Shown one piece after another: positions 43,503 to 52,627 of a DNA stretch of 64,000 bases (positions are counted from its first letter, which is position 1; every line of letters begins with the position of its first letter). This DNA comes from Deinococcales bacterium (lineage in GTDB: Bacteria > Deinococcota > Deinococci > Deinococcales > JAAFIG01): the NCBI GenBank assembly GCA_013298595.1, contig JAAFIG010000023.1, positions 11,308-75,307 of the forward strand, given 5' to 3'. Made by a program: the position numbers and the translations under genes. The notes under the pieces are model-generated. The model did not search any database and had not been told where the DNA came from. It was given only the letters and a program-made list of their open reading frames with translations.

Positions 43503-44504
43503 TTATTTACGCCCGAATAATTTACCAATAAAGCTTTTCTTCTCGGGTATTTTTGCCGCATCTGCTTTAGCGGCTGCTTTATTTTCAATCAATTTAGCTG
43601 CCGCCACAGGATCACGCCCCAAAGCAAGTGCAGGTGCATTTGGCTCGCTCGAGCTAGGCTTAGAAATTGGTGCAGTATCACGTAAATCCATATGACTACT
43701 GGTATCCGTTTCTTCTTTGGAATTACCACTGAGAATATCTGACAGCAATACCCGAAAATCGCGCATGGTTGGACGAAACGATAATTCTTTTGCCAAACCA
43801 CGATCAATAAGTTTAGCCAATGTCCTCGAGACATCAGGGTTCATGTTTTTCAAAATCACAGGCACTTTGGTCATATGGGCAACTTGTAATTCTTCAACAC
43901 TATCACCCAGAATCGGACGGCGACCCGCAAAAAGTTCATACGCCATGACTGAAAAACTATACACATCCGACTTAGGTGTGCCACGCTCACCACGAAACAC
44001 TTCAGGCGACATATAAAACGGACTACCCGCAGGTGGAGTAGGGTTTTGATCACTCGAGGCTGCCCCAAAATCCGCTAAGTACCCACGCCCATTAGCCGTG
44101 TAAATATTGCTGGGTTTGACATCTTGATGAATCACTTTTTTACTATGGCAATACTCGAGTGCTCCAGCGATATCCAGTAGAATTGCCATTAAACCCTGCA
44201 TATCAAATTTGGTTGGGTTTAATTCGCCTTCGGGAAAATACTGCACAGCCAAGTACGCATGAACACCCGTTGGTACACCTGCAAAGTAGCGCACCACATT
44301 AGGATGATCTAAGGTTTTGAGCATCACCACTTCGTTATAAAAAACTTTGCCAAGCACAGGGTCATTGCGAATCTCGGGACGAGGTACTTTTAAAGCAATT
44401 TCACGCCCAGCAGCGTCCTCGGCAAGGTAGACGATGCTGGTTTGTCCTGTACCAAGCAATAAACGAGTTCTAAATCCTGGAATGGCACTGCTTGGCTGAG
44501 TCAC
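43503..44504 (-). CDS. Serine/threonine protein kinase (Hanks type)
   Basis: 333 residues. Glycine loop LLGTGQTSIVYLAED, lysine in IALKVPRPE, catalytic loop HQDVKPSN (D near residue 128, Gln replacing the usual Arg, so a non-RD kinase), DFG in LADFGAAS, and GSPFYMSPE. The kinase domain ends near 260; a Ser/Pro/Ala linker and a basic tail KKSFIGKLFGRK follow, with no membrane segment or PASTA repeats. It starts at GTG 44504, 6 nt after TAAACT (leaderless). Confidence 0.9.
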   Translation of the reverse strand: MTQPSSAIPGFRTRLLLGTGQTSIVYLAEDAAGREIALKVPRPEIRNDPVLGKVFYNEVVMLKTLDHPNVVRYFAGVPTGVHAYLAVQYFPEGELNPTKFDMQGLMAILLDIAGALEYCHSKKVIHQDVKPSNIYTANGRGYLADFGAASSDQNPTPPAGSPFYMSPEVFRGERGTPKSDVYSFSVMAYELFAGRRPILGDSVEELQVAHMTKVPVILKNMNPDVSRTLAKLIDRGLAKELSFRPTMRDFRVLLSDILSGNSKEETDTSSHMDLRDTAPISKPSSSEPNAPALALGRDPVAAAKLIENKAAAKADAAKIPEKKSFIGKLFGRK

Positions 44505-44558
44505 AAAAAAAGTTTACCTTACTTTACGGCAGCGCTGTGTGGAAAAAGAACAGACAAG

Positions 44559-45530
44559 CTAACAATGTAACTCGAGTAAGCCTGCTACTTTTTCGTAAAC
44601 CAATTCGCCAGCCGCGTCACCTGTAAACGAACCAGCTGTTGGTGGAACATCGTTATAATCTCTGCCAATGGCAACAACGGTGTACCCTAAATTGGGCTGG
44701 CGTGCATTGGTCGGATCAAAACCAATGGCAGCAAACTGACCTGTAGCAAGCTCGAGTAAGACTTCAACCCAAGCATGCGAACCACCTTCGCCAAGCATAT
44801 GTCCCGAAACATACCGCGCTGGTAAACCAGCCGCTCGAGCCAATGCCAACATGATATGTGCATAATCTTGGCAGAGTCCAGACCCTATCTCGAGGGCTTG
44901 AATCGCTGAGGTTTGAATTGTCGTCGTGCCATTTTTGTACTGCATGGTTTCACTCACCCAAGCACTGATTCGCTGCGCTAAATCAAGTGCTGAAGTTGCT
45001 TGGCGTTGCAATTTTTGTACCACCTCGAGCATACGGGCATTGACTATAGTTAATGGTGTCGCTGCTATGTACATGGCTGCTTCTACCTTTGAGACAAGCG
45101 GCAATTCAGCCTTGGTATGCTCGACGGTAAACATTACTTCAAAGGTTGTCCAGTGGTTAATACGAGCCACCTCGAGTTCAATGATTTGATTATCAAATTG
45201 ATCTGTAGACCATGTAGTTTGTAAAGCAATTGGTTCAACTGCTAATTTAAAATCCAGTAACCGCTGCCCTGCATAGTGTTTTTTTGGTTGCACAATTAAG
45301 CGCTGCGCTAAATCCCTGACAATACTTGGGTAAACATATTGAAATTGTTGATAAGCAAAAAAAATAGTGCGTTGCACCATAGACCAATCCACATTTTGTA
45401 CCTCGAGCAATGGCACATCTAAAGCAATCAGTCTGTCTAAACTATCGCGGCTAACAAGCCGACGTTCACCTATTTTGGGTGTAAAAGAAGCCAGCGGAGC
45501 AAAAGTAGTCAAAGAAGACGCGGACGGCAT
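44559..45530 (-). CDS. Transglutaminase-like cysteine protease family protein
   Basis: 323 residues: an N-terminal beta-sandwich (Bact_transglu_N-type, ~20-165) and a papain-like core with the triad Cys in GSGLCQDYAH, His in GGSHAWVEV and Asp in IGFDPTNAR. Such proteins cleave or cross-link isopeptides; in bacteria they often sit with peptide-ligase genes, which are not seen here. No signal peptide. A weak -10 TAGGCT is 7 nt upstream of ATG 45530. Confidence 0.87.
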   Translation of the reverse strand: MPSASSLTTFAPLASFTPKIGERRLVSRDSLDRLIALDVPLLEVQNVDWSMVQRTIFFAYQQFQYVYPSIVRDLAQRLIVQPKKHYAGQRLLDFKLAVEPIALQTTWSTDQFDNQIIELEVARINHWTTFEVMFTVEHTKAELPLVSKVEAAMYIAATPLTIVNARMLEVVQKLQRQATSALDLAQRISAWVSETMQYKNGTTTIQTSAIQALEIGSGLCQDYAHIMLALARAAGLPARYVSGHMLGEGGSHAWVEVLLELATGQFAAIGFDPTNARQPNLGYTVVAIGRDYNDVPPTAGSFTGDAAGELVYEKVAGLLELHC

Positions 45531-45570
45531 TGATGACAGCCTAACAATTTTTTAGAACTCGAGATGAACA

Positions 45571-46452
45571 TTAGGAAAAATGTTGCTTAAAAAATGCCAC
45601 AGTATCATCTAACACTTTGGGTTCAAGCCAACGCAGCAACTTAGAAAACGCACCAATAATGCGAAAATGATCGAGGCTTTCGTAAGCAATCCAATCCACT
45701 TGCCCACCACGTTGACGAATTTCATGGGCTAAACGCGGCGCATGAGCTGGGCTACACAATGTATCTCGAGCGCCATGCAAAAGTAGCATTGGTGGGTTTA
45801 AACCATCAGCAATGAGCGCTGGTTGCGTGCGTTGCCAATGCTCACGCGTCCCCATGGCTTTTTGTGCTCGAGCATCGGTTTCTAACCACTCGAGAAAATC
45901 GTAAGGACCTGCAATACCAACCACAGCCGCAATTTGAGCACGGTTTAAACCAACTCGTTCGAGATGTTCAGGTGCAACCGCCATCAAAGAAACAATATGT
46001 GCTCCTGCCGAATGTCCAAGTAAACCAATGGCTCGAGAAGTTACACCATAAATTGGTAATTCGCGCAACAACCATTGCACAGCCAAGGCAACATCTGTCA
46101 CAAAATGGGGAAACACACCATCAGGAGCTAAACGATAATTGACCAAAGCCACATGAAACCCCGCTGCACATAAACTCTCGGCAAGAAACGGATACTCGGC
46201 TTTGCTACCTGTATCCCAATACCCACCATGAACAAAAACAACAGTACCAATGGCATTTGGTACAACATACAAATCGAGTTTTTGTCGCTCGAGTAAACCG
46301 TAAGCTAAATCGGTGTGCAATTCAAATAATTTTTTATTAATCGCAGCATTGATAATTTCGATAGGTGCACGCCCAACCACTGCACCAAGTTGACTAAATA
46401 CTGCGTTAGAAGCTCGAGATAACTGATGTAACCAATCTTCGGTATCTGGCAT
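45571..46452 (-). CDS. Alpha/beta hydrolase (BD-FAE/arylformamidase-like)
   Basis: 293 residues: oxyanion motif VFVHGGYWDTGS, nucleophile elbow LLGHSAGAH, an aspartate in HGARDTLC and the histidine in SLDHFRIIG. The HGGxW motif is that of kynurenine formamidase/carbohydrate esterase-like hydrolases. ATG 46452 lies 6 nt after TACAAT, a leaderless start; the TTG at 46476 would lie upstream of that box. Confidence 0.87.
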   Translation of the reverse strand: MPDTEDWLHQLSRASNAVFSQLGAVVGRAPIEIINAAINKKLFELHTDLAYGLLERQKLDLYVVPNAIGTVVFVHGGYWDTGSKAEYPFLAESLCAAGFHVALVNYRLAPDGVFPHFVTDVALAVQWLLRELPIYGVTSRAIGLLGHSAGAHIVSLMAVAPEHLERVGLNRAQIAAVVGIAGPYDFLEWLETDARAQKAMGTREHWQRTQPALIADGLNPPMLLLHGARDTLCSPAHAPRLAHEIRQRGGQVDWIAYESLDHFRIIGAFSKLLRWLEPKVLDDTVAFFKQHFS

Positions 46453-46497
46453 AAAAGCATTGTAACGCAGAGCCAATGAGTTTTTTCGGAGCAGCGA

Positions 46498-46731
46498 TTA
46501 ACTATTGAGAATAAAATATCCCAACGTCACTGATATCAGCATCTGAAATAAACTCGAGTTACGCAGCGTAACATTGTCTTTGTTTTCCCAAACGCGTAAT
46601 CCAGCTTGAATAACAATTAATCCTGCCATAGCTAAACGCGGCACTTGAACGCCTAGCAAAAGTGCGACCAGCAAACCTGCGAGTACTGTCAGCATTGCAA
46701 AACGAATTGCAGTCAGTGGTGGCATTTTCAT
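46498..46731 (-). CDS. Small membrane protein
   Basis: 77 residues starting MKMPPLTAIRF with hydrophobic segments at ~10-26, ~31-44 and ~60-75. It starts 1 bp after the nitroreductase stop, so the two are translationally coupled. No family recognised. Confidence 0.65.
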   Translation of the reverse strand: MKMPPLTAIRFAMLTVLAGLLVALLLGVQVPRLAMAGLIVIQAGLRVWENKDNVTLRNSSLFQMLISVTLGYFILNS

Positions 46732-46732
46732 T

Positions 46733-47455
46733 TTAACGCCCGATCAAAATAACGGTTAATGGTAATTCACGATTGCCTTGTAAACCCAATAAAAAACTCA
46801 GTTCATCATCAAAAAAAGTGCTGATGGCTCGAGCCGATAAACCCAGTGCTGTACCTGCTAAAAGCACATTTTGGGCTGCGTACCCCGCCTCGAGATACAA
46901 ATGCCGATACCCGCGTTCGCTGTGGGCTGTCACAGTGCGTTCGACCACACCAGTAAAAATCATGGCAACTGCACTGGTTTCAACACCAGAATCACCGAGT
47001 AATGCACCAACTAAATCCTTGGTGACATCGCCGATACGCACTTGCTCGAGTTGATGTTCTCGAACTACATAATGGTAAACACCAGCAAAAGTATCAGAAA
47101 CACCTCGGATCACCAAGTAAACCTCGAGGGGATATGCTCCAGATGGGCTAGGCACTGTTCGGTACGGTAAATTACTACCACCAGGACGCTGTCCTGTGAT
47201 ACCTTGGGCTGCCCAGAGCAACTGGGCAACTTCGGAAATGGTGATGTTCGAGCCAACTTCTGGAGCTTGTGAACGCCGAGCAGTAATCACACTCCACAAA
47301 CCTGCACCGCCTTTTTGTTTAGGCGAAGGTAAACGCACTGTTTCTAATGGACTGGCATAGACTTTAAACGCAGGGACACGTTTGCCCACAGGGAAGGTAT
47401 CACCACGTTTTAACTTGGTGTGTTCAACGAATTTTTCACCAACAGACTCTTTCAC
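46733..47455 (-). CDS. SagB/ThcOx-type nitroreductase family dehydrogenase
   Basis: About 240 residues of FMN-dependent nitroreductase fold. ITARRSQAPE, SPSGAYPLEVYL, and YRHLYLEAGYAAQNVLLAGTA are typical of the SagB branch, which oxidises azolines in some RiPPs but also occurs alone. Start is uncertain: the frame is open to GTG 47533, but GTG 47455 has GAGG 8 nt upstream and gives the normal N-terminus with EKFVEHTKLKRG; a TAAACT at about 47520 could be its promoter. No cyclodehydratase is adjacent. Confidence 0.82.
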   Translation of the reverse strand: MKESVGEKFVEHTKLKRGDTFPVGKRVPAFKVYASPLETVRLPSPKQKGGAGLWSVITARRSQAPEVGSNITISEVAQLLWAAQGITGQRPGGSNLPYRTVPSPSGAYPLEVYLVIRGVSDTFAGVYHYVVREHQLEQVRIGDVTKDLVGALLGDSGVETSAVAMIFTGVVERTVTAHSERGYRHLYLEAGYAAQNVLLAGTALGLSARAISTFFDDELSFLLGLQGNRELPLTVILIGR

Positions 47456-47560
47456 GGTTCGCCTCGAGAATCGCCCCCCGCTTGGCTCGAGAACAGAGGT
47501 ACAGGGTGGGATGCGGGAGTTTAACACAACCACGCACCGAAAACGGGTAGGATACTAACC

Positions 47561-48190
47561 ATGCTGGTTAAGGATTGGATGACTCCCGCTCCATTGACAA
47601 TTTCGCCAAATACGGCTGTGCTCGAGGCATTAAAATTGCTCAAAGAACGTGGCTTTAGGCGCTTGCCAGTTGTGGATGGCGCAACATTGGTTGGCATTGT
47701 CACGGATAAAGACCTCAAAGATGCCATGCCGAGTAAAGCAACAACCTTATCGGTTTGGGAACTCAATTACTTATTGGCAAAATTAACAGTGCAAGAAGTA
47801 ATGGCGCACCCCGTAAAAACTTGTGTGGCATCCGATACCCTCGAGCAAGCCGCGCTGATTATGCAAGCTAATAAAGTGGCAGGTTTACCTGTGCTTGATA
47901 AGGCTGGTGCGTTGGTTGGTATGTTAACTATCACCGATGTGCTTGGTGCATTTACGCAAGTGCTGGGCTTAAAAGAAGGCGGGGTGCGTTTAACCATCGA
48001 AATGACAGATCTTCCTGGTAGCCTAATTCAAGCTGCCGAAGCGATTAAACCCGCTAATATTGTCAGTGTTGCCACAGCAGGGCATCAGAATGGCTTGAGA
48101 AAATTTGTGATTCGTGCCACAGGCGAACAAGCTGAGGTCTTAGCTCAGCGCTTACAAGCTGCTGGTATTCATGTTTTAGATGTGCAATAA
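47561..48190 (+). CDS. CBS-pair/ACT domain protein (AcuB-like)
   Basis: 209 residues: CBS 1 ([12 protein letters not shown] ... [22 protein letters not shown]), CBS 2 ([10 protein letters not shown] ... [23 protein letters not shown]) and a C-terminal ACT-like domain (~140-209). It should sense an adenine nucleotide and a small ligand such as an amino acid. TAGGAT lies 7 nt before ATG 47561. The last codons are duplicated after the stop (48179-48220). Confidence 0.88.
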   Translation: MLVKDWMTPAPLTISPNTAVLEALKLLKERGFRRLPVVDGATLVGIVTDKDLKDAMPSKATTLSVWELNYLLAKLTVQEVMAHPVKTCVASDTLEQAALIMQANKVAGLPVLDKAGALVGMLTITDVLGAFTQVLGLKEGGVRLTIEMTDLPGSLIQAAEAIKPANIVSVATAGHQNGLRKFVIRATGEQAEVLAQRLQAAGIHVLDVQ

Positions 48191-48220
48191 AACCCATGTA
48201 TTGATGTGCAATAAAACCCA
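48179..48220 (+). repeat. 18-bp tandem duplication across a stop codon
   Basis: GATGTGCAATAAAACCCA occurs at 48179-48196 and 48203-48220 (period 24). The first copy contains the TAA of the CBS gene; the second lies just upstream of the next gene's -10 box. Confidence 0.8.
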
Positions 48221-48237
48221 ATGCGGTAAACTCGAGT

Positions 48238-48915
48238 ATGTTTCCTGCACCGTGGCAACTTTCGGGTCGTGGTTTGATTGTGGTGTATCGCTTGCCAAAG
48301 TCGTGGTTACTCGAGCATGGTGGAATTCCAGCGCATCTACAAAATGCCTTTGTTGGTGGTTTTAGTGCTTTGATGCTGGTGGATTACTCGAGTAGCAATT
48401 GTGGAGGATACCAAGAATTATTGTTTGTGCCCGGGATGTTTCAAGTTTCGAGTGGTCAACGTTTTTTGAGTATTAGTCAGATTATGGTGTCTTCGGCATC
48501 CAGTGTGCAGTGGGGGATTCGTAATTGGGGAATTCCAAAATCATTTGCCAATTTTATTTGGTCTCGAGATGGTGTAACAGAGCGGGTTGAAGTTTTGCAA
48601 AATAATATCAGTGTGGCTGAATTTGTTTTCTCGAGTGGAAACACAGCTTTGCTAATCTCGCTCGGTGTTGTACCAGCAACCTGGCGCACACTGATGCACC
48701 CTGAACTCGAGGGTATCAATCTTGTGCCAAAAGCTTTGGGGGATATACTGCTCACCACCCTTGCTGGTACTGGCAAGATGCGTTTAGCCAAGTTGCATTT
48801 GGCTCGGGGAGATGGGCTGCATTTTCCAAATCTCGAGCTTATTAAACCAGTTGCTGCGGTACTCGCCGAACCATTTAATTTGGTGTTTCCGATTCCGCAA
48901 CGGGTAAAGCTGTAA
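48238..48915 (+). CDS. Acetoacetate decarboxylase-like protein
   Basis: 225 residues. APWQLSGRGLIVVYR at the start, GGYQELLFVPG, SISQIMVSSASS and NWGIPKSFANF are the ADC-superfamily pattern; K101 in WGIPK is at the position of the Schiff-base lysine. It may act on a 3-oxoacid or only share the fold. TAAACT fused to CTCGAG lies 5 nt before ATG 48238. Its end overlaps the convergent small gene by 41 bp. A second ADC-like domain is fused to a flavoprotein at 17035. Confidence 0.75.
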   Translation: MFPAPWQLSGRGLIVVYRLPKSWLLEHGGIPAHLQNAFVGGFSALMLVDYSSSNCGGYQELLFVPGMFQVSSGQRFLSISQIMVSSASSVQWGIRNWGIPKSFANFIWSRDGVTERVEVLQNNISVAEFVFSSGNTALLISLGVVPATWRTLMHPELEGINLVPKALGDILLTTLAGTGKMRLAKLHLARGDGLHFPNLELIKPVAAVLAEPFNLVFPIPQRVKL

Positions 48916-49159
48916 TGGTGGTGCTGTTCAAAGCATCTTTTTGGCTGAGTCGTTCTTCAAATAACACATCCACAATGGCTAACCACTGGTCAAGCCAACC
49001 TCGCATTAATTGGGCACGACGATGTAAACCAATGGCTTCGAGGGCTTCACAAACAATTTCTAAACGCCCAGCAATGGTTTCGGCATAACGGCTGGCATCC
49101 TCGAGGGTTGTGCCAATTTCAAGGCTGGTGATTTCACAACGCACAACATCCGAGTTCAT
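48875..49159 (-). CDS. Small helical protein coupled to the SARP regulator
   Basis: 94 residues, largely helical (YAETIAGRLEIVCEALEAIG, AQLMRGWLDQWLAIVDVLFEERL) with a polar tail. Its ATG overlaps the regulator's TGA (ATGA), so it is probably made in proportion to it. No family recognised. A partner or inhibitor of the regulator is one guess. Confidence 0.65.
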   Translation of the reverse strand: MNSDVVRCEITSLEIGTTLEDASRYAETIAGRLEIVCEALEAIGLHRRAQLMRGWLDQWLAIVDVLFEERLSQKDALNSTTITALPVAESETPN

Positions 49160-52100
49160 GATGCACTCGCTAAGTACTTGGCAGCCAAACTTTGGCTGGC
49201 AAAGCTACGCAATGCCGCAGGAATACGTTCAAGCAATAACTCGAGGGCAACTTCGGCAACACTCTGGCGTTTTAGGGCTTGGGCAGCTCGAGCAATAACA
49301 ATGGTTAAACCAATACTCTGCCCTAACATCAAAGCACTCTCGAGCGCATTATCATCTGGTTTACTTAGCCCGATCAGCAATTGGGCAAAGGCACGCATTT
49401 CAGGCATTTCGTACTCGAGTGACATATGCAATAAACGTTCAGCATATTCAAAAGCACTGGGATGCCTACGAGCATAAGCACTTTCGGCAGCCCCTAGCAA
49501 AGCATAGCAGCGCCCAAGGGCATGAGGGCTGGTCTCGAGCAGTAGCAAGGCTTCTTGGGCAGCAATCACATGGCGTGGGTCGTTGTGAAGCGCTAACAGC
49601 ACAGCCCGTAAACCCCGAGGAATGAGCACACCCACATCATGAGACGTTTCGCAGCGCTGAATGCTTTGGGCAAAGTATTGTAAACCTGTTTCGAGATCGC
49701 CGCAAGCTGCATAAATTAAACCAAGTTGATTTTCACCATCAGCAATTTGGGCAGTGGTGGTTGCAGTGGTTAATGCTTGTTGAATATCGGCAAAAGCATG
49801 ATCGTACTCACCTCGAGAAACATAGGTTGGCGAGCGCGCCAGCAAAGCCTGACTGCGCTGCTGCGGTTGTAATTGCGGTGTATTCAGCGCCTGAGCCACA
49901 ACTTCGAGATTATCGCTGTACTGCCCTCGAGTCCAGAGAGCAATCCCAAGCACGATTTGCATTTGAGCTTTTTTAAAACCACTAGGGCTGGTTTCAACAG
50001 CCACCTGAGCAGCACTTAGAGCATCTCGAGTTTTACCTGTGTACCAAGCGGTTAAGGCTCTGCCAAGTTGGGCTTCTGATCCCCACGGCAAGGTGCGTTC
50101 AAAAGCAGCGATGGCATGACCTGTTTCACCAAGAATCATTTCTGTCCAACCAATCACGGCTTGGGCTTTTAATTCATGATCAAAACCAAGTTTCCCTACC
50201 AAAGGCTCGAGGATAGCTCTGGCTTCTAAATTTTTGCCAAGTAAAAATTTGCTTTCGGCAAGTACCACACTGGCACGATGCTCGAGTAACACATCGGCTT
50301 GGCGTTTGGCGCTCATTACGGCATGAGCAGCATCTCGTTCGGCATCGGTGTAACGTTCTGCTAGTAAATAAGCTTCAGCCCGTATTGTGCGCCCACGTAA
50401 TTCCAATTTATGCTCGAGTGAAGTTAACGTCACACCTTCAAGTAAAGCTAAAGCCCGCGTTGCTTCGAGTTGCTCGAGGGCTTGTTCGGCAGCTTGAATC
50501 AGATGCGGTGCTGCCGCTCGAGCATCTTTGGCTTGGCTGTAATGGGTGGCGATTCGGTTCGCATCGGCATGGTGTTGTTCGAGAGCTTGGGCAGCTCGGC
50601 GATGCAAAGCCCGTTGCACGGCTTCGGGTAAAAACTCAAGAGCGGCGCGGCGTAACGCATCGTGTAAAAAACCACCATCTGGGCGCAACATATGCTGGCT
50701 TTGGGCTTCAGCAATGGCTTGGGCAACTTCAAGTTCATCGGCGCGTAACGTACTAGCAATAATGGTGATGTCACTCGAGTCGAGCAATGCCATCACACCC
50801 AGCACACGGCGAGTCATAGGTGTTGTTCGTTCCAAACGACGGCGCAACAACACACCAATGCGTTCTGGTGGCTCAAGATGCCCTGTTAATTGCCATTCGG
50901 TATTTAATTGTCCAGTCTCGAGTAAATGCTTTAAGGTTTCAACAATAAATAATGGATTCCCACCTGTTACCCGCAGTAATTCTGAAGCCAAAGGTGTTGC
51001 CCGCCGATCAATACCTCCCAGTAATTCTTCGACTTCTGGCAAAGCAAACGGCTCGAGGTCTAATTTATTGGCAATACCTGCAACTTCAAGTTGCGAAACC
51101 ATATTTTTCAGGTTTTGATTAGCTTCAATATTCTGGTACGCCCCAAGCAAAACCACACCAAACGGTAATAAACGCGGCGCAGCATAGCTTAACCACTCGA
51201 GTGTGGCACGGTCTGCCCAATGCAAATCATCAAGTATCAACATGCCGTTCGGTGCAGTCACAGACAAGGCATATTGTGTAAAAGATTCCAACACCCGCGC
51301 TCGAGCATCACCAAATTCGCTGCTTTGCTCGAGCGAACGATACACTTGGTTAGGGTCACGTAATTCGGGAATTAATCGTGCTAATTCGCCACGCCAAACT
51401 TCGGGCAGATTCGAGCGTTGCCCAAGTTGTTTCTCGAGCAAAATCTGATCTCGAACAGCTTGAATCAGCGCCGCAAACGGAATGGTACTTTCGGTTTCAC
51501 GACAACGCAACTCGAGTACTCTTGCTCCTAAAGCACTGCGCGAAGCTGCTAATTCAGATAGCAACCGTGTTTTCCCACTGCCCATATCACCCACAATCAA
51601 CATGGCTTTACCGCGAGTCACACCACCAACCAATGCCTGCCAAGCTCGAGAACCTGCTAATTTTGGTGGACGTAAAACATTCATCGGAATACTGCGTTGC
51701 GTACCAGCATCGGGTTTTGGTAAGCGCCCCTGCTCGATGGCTTCGATTAATTGCACCGTTTCTGGGTCAGGCATGACACCCAGTTCTTCACGCAGCACTT
51801 TACGCACATCGAGAATGGCTTGGCGCACAGCCCCACGATCATCGGCTAAATAAGCTAAACGCAAGTATTCACGGTGCGCCGCTTCAGATAACCGATCCAA
51901 AGACAATGCCCGACGTGCCATCAGCATCGCATCACGCCAAGCTCGAGCAGTTGTTAAACGCCGCACCTCGGATTCCAAAAAAGCCGCTCGGCGGTCACGT
52001 AGTAAAGCCCGCGCACCCTCAAGCCACGCTTCAAACTCGAGTTCATCTACAGTCAAACCAGCAGCAAACTCGCCTTCTAAGGCATTAAATTGCTCGAGAT

Positions 52101-52386
52101 CATGGGTGATATGACCAGCTAACCAAATATTATGGCGATCATTTTCGATAATATCGCCAACTTGGTTGATACGGTACACCTCTTGACGCAAACTGGCTCG
52201 AGCACGCTCTTCATCGTTTTCGTTCCATAACAATGTCGCAATTGTACTGCGCGCAGTAATACCTTCTAATGCCAAATGCGCCAATAAAGCACTTGAACGT
52301 TTACCAAGGGCAACAGGCACACCATCGCGCTCGAGTACACAAGCCCCTACTAAATGTAAGTGAAATTGTTCGGTTGGTAACGGCAT
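49156..52386 (-). CDS. SARP/BTAD-type regulator with AAA ATPase and TPR domains
   Basis: 1076 residues. An OmpR-like winged helix (~8-95; LGKRSSALLAHLALEG) and a BTAD domain (~97-225; AAHREYLRLAYLADDRGAVRQA) are followed by a STAND/AAA ATPase with Walker A VGDMGSGKT (~265) and Walker B LILDDLHWADRATLEWL, then helical repeats of TPR type to the end. Such proteins are ATP-dependent activators that respond to a ligand on the TPR region. Targets are unknown. ATG 52386 follows GAGGGG. The region upstream has four DnaA boxes. Confidence 0.88.
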   Translation of the reverse strand: MPLPTEQFHLHLVGACVLERDGVPVALGKRSSALLAHLALEGITARSTIATLLWNENDEERARASLRQEVYRINQVGDIIENDRHNIWLAGHITHDLEQFNALEGEFAAGLTVDELEFEAWLEGARALLRDRRAAFLESEVRRLTTARAWRDAMLMARRALSLDRLSEAAHREYLRLAYLADDRGAVRQAILDVRKVLREELGVMPDPETVQLIEAIEQGRLPKPDAGTQRSIPMNVLRPPKLAGSRAWQALVGGVTRGKAMLIVGDMGSGKTRLLSELAASRSALGARVLELRCRETESTIPFAALIQAVRDQILLEKQLGQRSNLPEVWRGELARLIPELRDPNQVYRSLEQSSEFGDARARVLESFTQYALSVTAPNGMLILDDLHWADRATLEWLSYAAPRLLPFGVVLLGAYQNIEANQNLKNMVSQLEVAGIANKLDLEPFALPEVEELLGGIDRRATPLASELLRVTGGNPLFIVETLKHLLETGQLNTEWQLTGHLEPPERIGVLLRRRLERTTPMTRRVLGVMALLDSSDITIIASTLRADELEVAQAIAEAQSQHMLRPDGGFLHDALRRAALEFLPEAVQRALHRRAAQALEQHHADANRIATHYSQAKDARAAAPHLIQAAEQALEQLEATRALALLEGVTLTSLEHKLELRGRTIRAEAYLLAERYTDAERDAAHAVMSAKRQADVLLEHRASVVLAESKFLLGKNLEARAILEPLVGKLGFDHELKAQAVIGWTEMILGETGHAIAAFERTLPWGSEAQLGRALTAWYTGKTRDALSAAQVAVETSPSGFKKAQMQIVLGIALWTRGQYSDNLEVVAQALNTPQLQPQQRSQALLARSPTYVSRGEYDHAFADIQQALTTATTTAQIADGENQLGLIYAACGDLETGLQYFAQSIQRCETSHDVGVLIPRGLRAVLLALHNDPRHVIAAQEALLLLETSPHALGRCYALLGAAESAYARRHPSAFEYAERLLHMSLEYEMPEMRAFAQLLIGLSKPDDNALESALMLGQSIGLTIVIARAAQALKRQSVAEVALELLLERIPAALRSFASQSLAAKYLASAS

Positions 52387-52468
52387 GACCCCTCGAGTCT
52401 AACGCCTTCTCGAGCAACAGTGATACCCCCGCTTTGGTCAGAGCCACCAAAAACAATTTAGCATAAGT

Positions 52469-52490
52469 TATCCACAGCCCTGTGGATAAG
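52469..52490. promoter_or_regulatory. Inverted pair of DnaA boxes (1)
   Basis: TTATCCACAG-cc-CTGTGGATAA: two perfect consensus 9-mers (TTATCCACA) head to head, 83 bp upstream of the SARP start. Confidence 0.85.
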
Positions 52491-52594
52491 GCTGGGGATT
52501 GACAATGCCCTGACAACAATGATAAGTCCACTATAAACTGCCGCCTGACAGCATAATCATGGCTTATTACGCTGTTTTTACCAGACCATACAAG

Positions 52595-52626
52595 TTATCC
52601 ACAAGCACCTAGACAATTGTGGATAA
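52595..52626. promoter_or_regulatory. Inverted pair of DnaA boxes (2)
   Basis: TTATCCACA at 52595-52603 and its inverse TGTGGATAA at 52618-52626, with flanking AAG/CTT also symmetrical. It ends one base before the stop codon of the AI-2E transporter gene. Confidence 0.85.
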
Positions 52627-52627
52627 C

